A DNA stretch of 30,106 nucleotides from Candidatus Peribacteria bacterium (GTDB taxonomy: Bacteria; Patescibacteriota; Gracilibacteria; Peribacterales; Peribacteraceae), in the NCBI GenBank assembly GCA_903854455.1, contig CAINWJ010000128.1:1-30106 (forward strand). The letters are read 5' to 3'. Below the pieces are notes generated by a model that was given only the letters and a program-made list of their open reading frames with translations, was not told the DNA's origin and made no database searches. Position 1 is the first letter of the stretch; each line of letters begins with the position of its first letter. Below, one piece after another: positions 1 through 7,588 of this stretch. Position numbers and translations under genes: made by a program.

Positions 1-366
1 ATCTCCAATATCATCAGTGACCGCATCACTTCCCTGTTCGCGCTCTCGGTCTTCCTGCCCATTTTCAGCATGCTCATCGCGCTACTGGTACAGGGAAAAA
101 TCGCCAGACGATGGTGGCTGATTGTCATGAGCTTCCTTACAGCTATCGGATGCCTTTATGTCGCGGCATTGCTCTTCGTGCCACTGGCGATGAGACTGGC
201 ACCATTCACTCAAGCCTACGAATACCAGCCCATGCCCAATATTCTGGGATTCATGCTCTTGGGATGGATGATGGTCTGGGTGTTATTACCGATGGTATGG
301 GTGATTCATGGTGGACGATACTGGGTTCGAACCAGTGACCTTGCGAATGTGAATCGCACGCTCTAA
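1..366 (+). CDS. Partial integral membrane protein (5' end outside window)
   Basis: The frame is open from the first base of the window, so the N-terminus is missing; about 121 residues are visible. Three hydrophobic stretches can be seen: one ending near base 90, a second starting at Trp-Trp-Leu-Ile-Val (about 115-195) and a third rich in Met/Trp/Leu (about 240-305). They indicate a multi-pass inner-membrane protein. No family motif is recognisable. The last 19 or so codons lie inside the antisense strand of the tRNA-Val gene, and the TAA stop is formed by tRNA sequence. The native stop may therefore have been lost, or the C-terminal tail may not be a conserved part of the protein. Function is unknown. 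Confidence 0.55.
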   Translation: MSNIISDRITSLFALSVFLPIFSMLIALLVQGKIARRWWLIVMSFLTAIGCLYVAALLFVPLAMRLAPFTQAYEYQPMPNILGFMLLGWMMVWVLLPMVWVIHGGRYWVRTSDLANVNRTL

Positions 367-385
367 CCAGCTGAGCTAATCGTCC
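309..385 (-). tRNA. tRNA-Val (anticodon CAC)
   Basis: Read on the minus strand, the cloverleaf is complete. A 7-bp acceptor stem (GGACGAT with ATCGTCC), a D arm starting TAGCTCAGCTGGTTAGAGC, and an anticodon stem TGCGA/TCGCA around the loop TTCACAT give anticodon CAC, which reads GUG. The variable loop has five bases, and the T arm is ACTGG-TTCGAAC-CCAGT. The 3' CCA is encoded (309-311). The 3' half overlaps the end of the convergent membrane-protein frame. An extended -10-like TGTTACACT lies about 80 bases upstream (minus strand, 472-480), but no clear -35 accompanies it. Confidence 0.95.
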
Positions 386-494
386 TGAAACCGAGCGAGG
401 AATGAAAGAACCAGCTGCCTGCCCCGCGAAGCCCTCTCAAAAGCGATCGATCCAGATGGCAGGCAAAGAACAGTGTAACAGCGGGCGAAGTGGG

Positions 495-507
495 GAGCTA
501 ATCGTCC
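495..507 (-). repeat. 13-bp duplicate of the tRNA-Val 5' end
   Basis: GAGCTAATCGTCC at 495-507 is an exact direct copy of 373-385, the 5' end of the tRNA gene (acceptor strand, positions 8-9 and start of the D stem). It lies 122 bp upstream of the real tRNA in the same orientation. The remaining tRNA sequence does not follow it, so it is a fragment, not a second gene. The intervening 386-494 holds no supportable gene. Confidence 0.75.
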
Positions 508-574
508 AATCCATTGGAAATAATACTATGTTTTTGATTCTTCCGCACCTATCGCCCGAAATTCAAAAAGTCTA

Positions 575-580
575 TACAAT
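575..580 (+). promoter_or_regulatory. -10-like hexamer of korA
   Basis: TACAAT lies nine bases before the korA ATG. No convincing -35 or Shine-Dalgarno sequence is seen. The predicted transcript would start within about three bases of the start codon. Confidence 0.4.
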
Positions 581-589
581 CCGCTCGAA

Positions 590-2398
590 ATGACGAACCG
601 AGTCTCCATCAAAATCGTCGGCGCGTCCGGACAGGGAATCGATTCCATGGGTGAGGTAGTGGCCAAGACCCTCAAGCGCAGCGGCTACTGCGTGTTCGGC
701 TACCGCGAATACCCGTCACTCATCAAGGGAGGTCATGCCAGCTACCAGCTGGACGTTGCCAACGAATACATCGGCAGCTCGGAGACGAAGGTGCATCTGG
801 TGCTGGCGCTCAATCATCACGGCATTGTCCATAATCTGAAAGATCTGAAGTCCGGCGGGATCCTCATCCACTCGACTGCCGGATGGAAGATGGACAAGGC
901 ATCTGAAGAACTGATTGCGAAAGAGAGCATCAAAGTCATCTGCCTGCCGATCGAAGAGATTCTCCGCAAGCTCAAGGCGAAATCAATCCTCGCCAACGTC
1001 ATCCAGACGTCGTTCGTGTGGGCCATCCTGGGACAGAGCCAGGCGATGCTTGAGGAAACGGTGTGCGCACGGTTTGCCAAGAAGAAGGATCTGCTGGAGC
1101 TCAACGTAAAATGTATCGGAGAGGGATTTGCACTGAAATCTGCACATGCTGATCTGTCCATCGCGATGCCGAAGCCAGATCCGAAGCGCTGGAAGGATTG
1201 CCTGCTGCTGACGGGAAGCAAGGCGATGGGCATGGGAGCCATCGCCGCTGGCATGCGCGTCTACGTCGGCTACCCCATGACCCCGAGCAGTCCCCTCCTC
1301 ACGTACATTGCCGCAACACAGAACCATACCGGAGTTGCCGTGAAGCAGGCCGAAGACGAGATCACAGCGGCACAGATGGCAGCGGGAGCGATGCTCGCCG
1401 GAACACGTGCCATGACCGGGACCTCCGGCGGCGGCTTCGACCTGATGGGTGAGACCGTGTCACTCAATGCACTCATTGAAAATCCTTCCGTCTACGTGCT
1501 GGCACAACGCCCCGGACCCGCTACAGGCTTACCGACCTGGACCGGCCAGGGAGACCTTCACATGGCGGTCGGCATGGCGCACGGTGAGTTCCCGCGATGC
1601 GTGATCGCCGTTTCGGGAAGCGACGACTCGTTCCACCTGATGGATGAGGCATTCAACATCGCAGAAGAGTATCAAATCCCGGTGATCGTCATGACCGACA
1701 AGCAGATCGCCGAGGCGCTGTACACGCAGGAGCCGTACGATATGAAATCCATCGAGATCAAACGCGGCAAGCTCATCACTGATCCCAAGGAACTGGGAAA
1801 GCTCAAGTCCACCGACCGCTACGATCCGAACGCGACGGATGGCATCTCTCCGCGCTGGTTGCCGGGAAGCCAGGCGGCAACCTTCTGCTCGCAGGGCGAT
1901 GAACATAACGGCGAAGGCGGCGATGATGAATCAGGTGAAAACGCAATCGCGCAGATGCAGAAGCGGATGAGGAAGGGCGAGGCGCTGCTCAAGGCATTGC
2001 CTGAACCGGAGCTTTGGAAAATTGAAAATGGAAAATTGAAAATGGAAAATGATGACGATAACGTAGATGTTCTTCTGATCGGATGGGGTAGTACAAAACC
2101 AGTCATTCTTGATGTGCTCAAGGGCTTATCGCTGAACGCTGATCGCTTACCGCTTTCTATCGGCTACTTGCACTTCTCCCACGTCTGGCCGCTCAAAACA
2201 ACCCGCTTCGAGAAACTGGCGAAGAAAGCGAAGAAAATCATTGCCGTCGAAGGAAACTTCCAAGGTCAGCTCGCGATGCTCCTGCGTCAGCAAACCGGCA
2301 TCGAAATCAAAGACAAGATTCTCAAGTACGACGGCCGCCCGTTCTTCGTCGATGAGCTTGCGAAAGCGATCAGCGACAAATTGCAAATGACAAGTTGA
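590..2398 (+). CDS. korA: 2-oxoacid:ferredoxin oxidoreductase, fused gamma-alpha subunit
   Basis: It catalyses oxidative decarboxylation of a 2-oxoacid (2-oxoglutarate or pyruvate type) to acyl-CoA, passing electrons to ferredoxin, together with the beta subunit encoded next. Residues 1 to about 190 form the gamma domain (N-terminal glycine-rich GASGQGIDSMG; YPSLIKGGHASYQ further on). From about 205 the alpha/pyrimidine-binding domain carries the family signature YPMTPSS at 228-234, followed by the EDE/AAGAMLAG segment and a TSGGGFDLMGE loop. About 600 residues is normal for the two-subunit type. Starting at 590 gives a full gamma domain; no Shine-Dalgarno is seen. An odd low-complexity Lys/Glu/Asn stretch (about 476-488) is encoded by a 14-bp tandem repeat that also occurs between genes. 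Substrate cannot be told from sequence alone. Confidence 0.9.
   Translation: MTNRVSIKIVGASGQGIDSMGEVVAKTLKRSGYCVFGYREYPSLIKGGHASYQLDVANEYIGSSETKVHLVLALNHHGIVHNLKDLKSGGILIHSTAGWKMDKASEELIAKESIKVICLPIEEILRKLKAKSILANVIQTSFVWAILGQSQAMLEETVCARFAKKKDLLELNVKCIGEGFALKSAHADLSIAMPKPDPKRWKDCLLLTGSKAMGMGAIAAGMRVYVGYPMTPSSPLLTYIAATQNHTGVAVKQAEDEITAAQMAAGAMLAGTRAMTGTSGGGFDLMGETVSLNALIENPSVYVLAQRPGPATGLPTWTGQGDLHMAVGMAHGEFPRCVIAVSGSDDSFHLMDEAFNIAEEYQIPVIVMTDKQIAEALYTQEPYDMKSIEIKRGKLITDPKELGKLKSTDRYDPNATDGISPRWLPGSQAATFCSQGDEHNGEGGDDESGENAIAQMQKRMRKGEALLKALPEPELWKIENGKLKMENDDDNVDVLLIGWGSTKPVILDVLKGLSLNADRLPLSIGYLHFSHVWPLKTTRFEKLAKKAKKIIAVEGNFQGQLAMLLRQQTGIEIKDKILKYDGRPFFVDELAKAISDKLQMTS
2016..2050 (+). repeat. 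In-frame 14-bp tandem repeat inside korA
   Basis: GGAAAATTGAAAAT is present 2.5 times and translates as Lys/Glu/Asn-rich sequence between two korA segments. Related A-rich units occur between genes at 21728-21759 (reverse orientation) and near 22806-22829, so this looks like an intergenic repeat that entered a coding region. Confidence 0.7.
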
Positions 2399-2409
2399 TT
2401 ATCTCATCC

Positions 2410-2449
2410 TCTGGTTCTTCTGGTTCCTCTGAATCTTCTGTTTCCTCTC
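2410..2449 (+). repeat. Period-9 tandem array between korA and korB
   Basis: Four 9-bp units follow each other: TCTGGTTCT, TCTGGTTCC, TCTGAATCT, TCTGTTTCC. The array fills the 54-bp gap between korA and korB. The same unit pattern occurs in frame within pdxT (8150-8190) and in both arms of the hairpin at 15563-15640. Confidence 0.8.
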
Positions 2450-2452
2450 TCA

Positions 2453-3340
2453 ATGCCCATTCCTCTCGAAACAACCGGCCCAACGATGAAAGACTACTGG
2501 AGCCCCGTCATGTGCACGTGGTGCGACGGCTGCGGCGACTACGGCATCCTGACTGCGGTGAAGCAGGCCTTAGTCGAGCTCAAGATCGCACCGTGGCAGA
2601 CGCTCCTCTGCTACGACGTCGGCTGTCACGGCAACGGTTCAGACAAGCTCTCCGGCTACCGCTTCCACGGACTGCACGGTCGCGTCATCCCCTTCGCCGC
2701 CGGTGTGAAAATGGCCAACCCCACACTCCCGGTGATCGCCTTCGGTGGCGACGGCGCGACGTTCTCCGAAGGGGTTGGACACATCGTCCACGCCGTGCGT
2801 AGCCATTATCCGATGGTCTTCGTCCTGCATAACAATGCGAACTACGGACTAACGACAGGTCAGGCGAGTTCACTCACACCGCAGAACCAGCCGATGAACT
2901 CTGCGCCGAATGGCATGCCGGAGGCGACGATCAACTCGATGGACTTCATTTTCTCACTGGAACCGACCTTCGTCGCCCGCGGCTTCTCCGGCGATATCAA
3001 GCACATGACGTACATCCTGAAGGAAGCGATTAAGCACCGCGGCTTCGCCTTCGTCGACATGCTGCAAGCGTGTCCAACCTACAACAAGTTCGCCACCCAC
3101 AAGATGCTGCTCGAGAAATGCTACCGCGTGGAGGATGAGAAGTACGATCCGTCTGACCCGGTGAAAGCCCGGAAATTGGCAATGGATACCGAGAAGCGCA
3201 TCGCGACCGGCATCCTCTTCCGACGTGAAGATATCCCCAACTTCAACGAGAGATTAGTGCCAAGGCAAGGCAAGAAGACGCGACCGGTGGATGAGGTGGA
3301 GAAGTTTGATGTGAGTGAGATGATGAAGGAGTTCAGGTAA
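2453..3340 (+). CDS. korB: 2-oxoacid:ferredoxin oxidoreductase, beta subunit
   Basis: This is the thiamine-diphosphate and [4Fe-4S] subunit that partners KorA. Near the N-terminus CxxCxxC (C21, C24, C27) supplies cluster ligands, with further candidates C58 (after LLCYDVG) and C207 (QACPTYN). The ThDP/Mg motif is GGDGATF at 98-104, with its partner NNANYGLTTGQ at 127-137. Length (295) fits the family. ATG 2453 is used here; ATG 2486 (residue 12) would still keep all motifs and is a possible alternative. It lies 54 bp after korA, separated by a repeat array, and is probably co-transcribed. No ferredoxin-like delta subunit is nearby, so electrons presumably go to a separately encoded ferredoxin. 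Confidence 0.92.
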   Translation: MPIPLETTGPTMKDYWSPVMCTWCDGCGDYGILTAVKQALVELKIAPWQTLLCYDVGCHGNGSDKLSGYRFHGLHGRVIPFAAGVKMANPTLPVIAFGGDGATFSEGVGHIVHAVRSHYPMVFVLHNNANYGLTTGQASSLTPQNQPMNSAPNGMPEATINSMDFIFSLEPTFVARGFSGDIKHMTYILKEAIKHRGFAFVDMLQACPTYNKFATHKMLLEKCYRVEDEKYDPSDPVKARKLAMDTEKRIATGILFRREDIPNFNERLVPRQGKKTRPVDEVEKFDVSEMMKEFR

Positions 3341-3349
3341 TTACCGAAA

Positions 3350-3378
3350 CAGCGGTTCAATAACCGCTGCGATTCTTT
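3350..3378. terminator. Hairpin terminator between korB and the convergent orphan gene
   Basis: CAGCGGTT and AACCGCTG form a perfect 8-bp stem with a CAAT loop (3350-3369), followed on the plus strand by a T-rich CGATTCTTTTC. It lies 10 bp past the korB stop and 22 bp before the stop of the minus-strand gene, so it could serve both. Confidence 0.6.
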
Positions 3379-3390
3379 TCATTGAGACAT

Positions 3391-6300
3391 TCACTCTTCC
3401 TTCTCTGAAGATTCAAATCCTCCAAGATACTTCTGCCAGGCCGTTTCCCCTTCGCGCACAAGCAAGAACAACAACGATCTTGTTGCTGGCGCAAGCCGCT
3501 CCCCGAGAATTGTCTGCAATTCAAGAATGCCACTGCGGATCCACGGCGTGATGAGGTGGCCGGGGAGCAGCGTGTCGCCGAGGGAGAGCGCCTCCTGCGA
3601 CGACTGCGGATCGAGAATAGCCTCGGCGGCAGCTTGCGGATCTGGCATTTCCCCGTTCCGGCGCTGACGCCCCACCCGGTGGACTGCGGAAATGAGACGT
3701 TGCGCTGTGAGAACGTTCTCCCGCGTCAGTTGCTGACCGTCAGGCAAGTGGAGGAGGGGCTTAAGCGCATCGCACCACTCGTCGGTTTGATCCCGGAGTC
3801 GAGGCGGGAGTAGTGTTTCATCGGCTGGAGCCGGAATGACCGAAGGCGACTCATTGCTGGGAACCGCCGGCTCGGCTGCCTCCTGCGTCTTCACACGCTC
3901 GGATTCACTGCGGATCTGGTCGAGACCCGCTACACCTCCGCCCGTCGACTCGACCGGCTTCATGAAGAGCTTCCCGTCGGCGTCCATGAACGGAACGAGA
4001 ACCCATGCATGGAGGTCATTCGTCGTGATCTTTGTATCCGATGGACAGAATCCGGTCGCGAAAAACGCCGGAACGCCGATGCTGCGGAGCGCATTGACCA
4101 ACACCGTCGACAGTTGCCCGCAGACGCCGCGACCCAACACCTCCTCGTGCTCCTCCCGCAGGGAGTGAATGAAGGCGAGATACTCGTTCCGATTTGTGGC
4201 ATCGAAGGGCATTTTCTTGAGCAGTTCGCGGTACTTCTCGCGGTACTCCGGATGGTTCACGATGAAGTGATATTCATAATATTGATGGACGAGGGACGCC
4301 ACCTCGGCGACAACCCGACCGAGAGGCGTGTGCTCAAGGTCAATCACAGCGAGACGTTGCCGGATTGCCGAAGGCAGATCCTCGCTGGAACTCAGCGACC
4401 CCATATCCTGCAGGAGAGACGAGGGAATCGTCTCGCGAATTTCCGCGAGCGTCTGCGAACCGGGAGCTCTATCCTCCCCGATGGAGTACTGCACTCCCAT
4501 CGTTACAGGCACCGCCGTCTCGATTCTCTTCGTCCAGTGACCGGCCCAGCGCAGCGTCGCGGATTCGGGCAGATCGACGCTCTCAATCTGCCCCGAGAGG
4601 GAGAGTGGAACAACCGCTCCATGGGCGGCGCGCAGCGTCAGCGTGACGGATTCGCCTCCCTCAACCGTTCGGTGGAGGAGCGGACGGGAATCGATGTGCT
4701 GCCCGCGCTCGATCGGCAGATGTGCAAGCCACCACTCGTCAAAGCCGCCGCTGATTTTGGTGAGGATGTAGCGCGCGTCTCCCGTGAGAGGTTTCGACAG
4801 GGTACCCAATTCCTTCGGATTCTCGCTGAGCATACCGGCGTACGGCAAATCCGGACTGTCGGCATCTCCCATCCCGCCGGCTTGCGGGTTGTCGATGTTC
4901 CAGAGGAGTTGATCACGCATCTCTTCCATGGTGAGTTGCCGCTCGCGATCCTCTTTCGCTTCCTGTTCTCCATTCCCCTCACCGCTGCCGACGTCACCGG
5001 TCGCGGAGTGATTCCCCTGTCTCGCCGGATACTCCTGATCACGCACGATGCGGATCAGTCCGTCAGCGAATACCTCGGGCTGGATGAGCGGCACGTTCCT
5101 CGGAGACCAGACGACGCCGCTCTGCGCCTCCATATCCAGCGCACGGGCAACGGGCAACGGCACGAACTTGTCCCCACGCTCCCAGCGATCGACCGCGTGC
5201 TGCAGAACGGGGCGGGCATACACGATGTCCGCGTAGCAGAGCCGCAGCAGCGGACGGGAGACGTTGTCCCGCTCGAAGTATGACTCCGAAGAATCGCAGA
5301 GACAGACGGAAAGTGCATGACGGAAATCCTGATCCTCCAGACACTGATGAAATTGGGTCACCGCTTCCTTCGCATCGTAGGAAGCCAACTCATTCAGGCA
5401 GTCGAGCAGCTGGGACAGGACGTGCCTCGGCTGTCGGCCGTGCGATTCCCGGAGCGCAAGCGTCATCGGCTCGATCACCTGCCGCCGGATCAGTTCCGTG
5501 AAGCGCGGAATGTCCTTCCGGTACGCCGCCTGCCCGATGTGACCGTCACCGATCAGGAATGCGGCACGTTCCACGAGAGGCACCTCGTGCAAACCCTCGA
5601 GCAGCCGCCAGCATGCAGCGTCCTCATGCGGGACATTCCGGAGCCACGTGTCGAGGAAGTGTGCATTCTCCGAAGTTCTGATGCCGGAGACGAGCGCGTA
5701 CGCCTGATCGAGAGGAATCTTCGGCTTGGAAGAGAGCACCGCCACCAGCGGCGCAAACTCGTTCTCAAGCCAATACTGTTCTCTGTGTGTCTTTCCGCTC
5801 TTGGACGAACCACTGAAGAAGTATCCCTGTGTATCCGACTGTTTCGCCACTTCTTCCCTGAGGAACGTGAGCAGTTCCGACACAAGCTTGTCGACGTCGC
5901 GAACATCGAGCAATGACCGGAATCTCCGCTGTCTCAACCAGGCCGCAGTGCCGCGGATAAGCACAGGGTCACGGATGTACTCCTGCACAGCCTGAACGTC
6001 ATTCGGAACTGCTTCACCCTGTGCTGGGAAAGAGGATGCCACGAGGCGGAGATCGCCCTTGGTTGCCAGATAGTTGTTCAAGCGTTCGCGAGCATCGCCG
6101 GAATCGGATGATTCAAGGAGGAATTGCCACGATGCTCGAAGTCGTCGAGAGATGGCGAGGTCTTTGCGAGAAAATTGCTCTGCAAGGAAGTCGATAACAT
6201 CGTCCGGAATATCTTCACGAGGGCAGAGCTCAATCGTCGCCAGAATGCGCTCGAGGAGCTCTATTGTCGTTTGGGCACTCTGGAGCATGGTTGGGTTGTC

Positions 6301-7512
6301 TGAACTCCTCCGGAAATTCATGAGGTCAAGCCATTCGATTTCATTCACCTCCTTGTCGGCATTGGGGCCGTCAACCAGAGCATTAGGATGGTCGCGCATG
6401 AAACGGGCAATGCCGATGGCAAGCGGGGCGCTTGCGAAGGGCTCACGTACATTCGAATGTCTGCCGGAAGAAGACAATCGAGGAAGCGGATGCGGCACCA
6501 CCGGCGGACGGGGGGCGATATCCCGTTCCTCTTGGACTGCATCAGGATCCAGATCATCGAGCGGATCGAATCTGCGGCGACGGGCGGGACGCGGAACCTT
6601 GGGAAGGGACTGCTGTTCGACCGCAAGTCGCTCTCTATGAGCAAGTTCAGCAACCACTTGTTCCGGATTCAGGAGAGCCAACACATCCTCGGTTTCGTCT
6701 TTGAAAGGTTCCGGCGTGTACCAGCTGAGCCGCTGGCGAAGTTTCAGCCTGTCTTCTATCGAGACATACTCAAGAAACTGATGCAGAGCGTCGACTGCGA
6801 GACCCGCCCGACCATCGCCATGGCAACGTTCGAGCCACTGAACACCATGATCAAAGTTGTCTTCGAGTTCCCCGACAAGTGCAGCCTTCTGGAGCTTCGT
6901 CTGGTGCTTCAGCTCTCCCTGCGTCGCTTCGAACAACACACGTTCACGCAGCAGGGACACTTGCGCAGCGGGAAATCGGTGGAGCGATCCGATGGTGATG
7001 CCGGTTTGGATCTCAGAAACTTCGTCGACATGGACATTGTTGAAAGACGGTCCGATGAATCCCCAGAGCCAGTACGTGAGCTCGAGCTTCCGTCTCTCCG
7101 ACAGCTTGTCCCAGGGAATGTCCGACATGACGTTCGGATCGGTTTCCGCCCAGTCGGCGAAGAATTTCGGAGCGATGTCCGCACCTGCCTCAGTCTTCCC
7201 GAGTAGCGCGAGCACGTCCTGCACATTCCTCTCTCCGGTACGGACCCGCTCACGCAGTTCCTCCTTGGAGAGACCGAGCAGTGCGCCTTCCACCTGTGCC
7301 CTGACGCCGACGGGAGCATCAGGCGAATGTAGAACATCCGCCAGAAGATCCTGGAAATCCACGGGCCCCGAAGTCATACACCGACGCAATTGTTCACTCG
7401 AAGATCCGAGGATTCCGCGATCGTATGACGTGCCAACATCAATCGACGTATCAGGCGTCTCCGCCGGATAAGCATGTTTGCCGTCAGACTGCAGGAATCT
7501 ACGAAACGTCAT
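3391..7512 (-). CDS. 1373-residue orphan protein with C-terminal transglutaminase-like core
   Basis: This is a very long, mostly hydrophilic and helical protein with no signal peptide or membrane segment visible, so probably cytoplasmic. A transglutaminase/protease-like fold is suggested near the C-terminus: a cysteine in GRGVCGQLSTVLVNALRSIG (C1131), a histidine in DLHAWVLVPF (H1168), then KPVESTGGG, where the usual catalytic Asp is Glu (E1188). Spacing between these residues fits the family. The first 1000 or so residues match nothing I recognise. They include an Arg/Asp/Pro-rich linker (around 330-360) and a Glu/Gly-rich segment (around 850-880). The gene stands alone, with its own promoter. 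It could be a peptidase, a cross-linking enzyme or an inactive scaffold. The start codon is the only good ATG and is followed by a plausible hydrophilic N-terminus. Confidence 0.8.
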   Translation of the reverse strand: MTFRRFLQSDGKHAYPAETPDTSIDVGTSYDRGILGSSSEQLRRCMTSGPVDFQDLLADVLHSPDAPVGVRAQVEGALLGLSKEELRERVRTGERNVQDVLALLGKTEAGADIAPKFFADWAETDPNVMSDIPWDKLSERRKLELTYWLWGFIGPSFNNVHVDEVSEIQTGITIGSLHRFPAAQVSLLRERVLFEATQGELKHQTKLQKAALVGELEDNFDHGVQWLERCHGDGRAGLAVDALHQFLEYVSIEDRLKLRQRLSWYTPEPFKDETEDVLALLNPEQVVAELAHRERLAVEQQSLPKVPRPARRRRFDPLDDLDPDAVQEERDIAPRPPVVPHPLPRLSSSGRHSNVREPFASAPLAIGIARFMRDHPNALVDGPNADKEVNEIEWLDLMNFRRSSDNPTMLQSAQTTIELLERILATIELCPREDIPDDVIDFLAEQFSRKDLAISRRLRASWQFLLESSDSGDARERLNNYLATKGDLRLVASSFPAQGEAVPNDVQAVQEYIRDPVLIRGTAAWLRQRRFRSLLDVRDVDKLVSELLTFLREEVAKQSDTQGYFFSGSSKSGKTHREQYWLENEFAPLVAVLSSKPKIPLDQAYALVSGIRTSENAHFLDTWLRNVPHEDAACWRLLEGLHEVPLVERAAFLIGDGHIGQAAYRKDIPRFTELIRRQVIEPMTLALRESHGRQPRHVLSQLLDCLNELASYDAKEAVTQFHQCLEDQDFRHALSVCLCDSSESYFERDNVSRPLLRLCYADIVYARPVLQHAVDRWERGDKFVPLPVARALDMEAQSGVVWSPRNVPLIQPEVFADGLIRIVRDQEYPARQGNHSATGDVGSGEGNGEQEAKEDRERQLTMEEMRDQLLWNIDNPQAGGMGDADSPDLPYAGMLSENPKELGTLSKPLTGDARYILTKISGGFDEWWLAHLPIERGQHIDSRPLLHRTVEGGESVTLTLRAAHGAVVPLSLSGQIESVDLPESATLRWAGHWTKRIETAVPVTMGVQYSIGEDRAPGSQTLAEIRETIPSSLLQDMGSLSSSEDLPSAIRQRLAVIDLEHTPLGRVVAEVASLVHQYYEYHFIVNHPEYREKYRELLKKMPFDATNRNEYLAFIHSLREEHEEVLGRGVCGQLSTVLVNALRSIGVPAFFATGFCPSDTKITTNDLHAWVLVPFMDADGKLFMKPVESTGGGVAGLDQIRSESERVKTQEAAEPAVPSNESPSVIPAPADETLLPPRLRDQTDEWCDALKPLLHLPDGQQLTRENVLTAQRLISAVHRVGRQRRNGEMPDPQAAAEAILDPQSSQEALSLGDTLLPGHLITPWIRSGILELQTILGERLAPATRSLLFLLVREGETAWQKYLGGFESSEKEE

Positions 7513-7532
7513 GGGTATGTATTTTCTGTATT

Positions 7533-7538
7533 ATTATA
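7533..7538 (-). promoter_or_regulatory. -10 box of the 1373-residue gene
   Basis: On the minus strand a perfect TATAAT lies 20 bases upstream of the ATG in a strongly A+T-rich stretch (7516-7560). A -35 is not clear, and there is no Shine-Dalgarno. The leader would be only about 13 bases. Confidence 0.5.
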
Positions 7539-7588
7539 ACATAAATTTCATTTTTTTGCATCATTCAGACTATCAGAAGAAATTCTTC

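Noticed and set aside
402..593. 63-residue open frame before korA
   Set aside because: It overlaps the tRNA fragment and the korA promoter region, has no start signal and no recognisable content.
4009..5283. 424-residue open frame on the plus strand
   Set aside because: It lies fully opposite the 1373-residue gene; its composition is Arg/Leu-rich shadow translation without motifs. Other long frames within 3391-7512 were dropped for the same reason.
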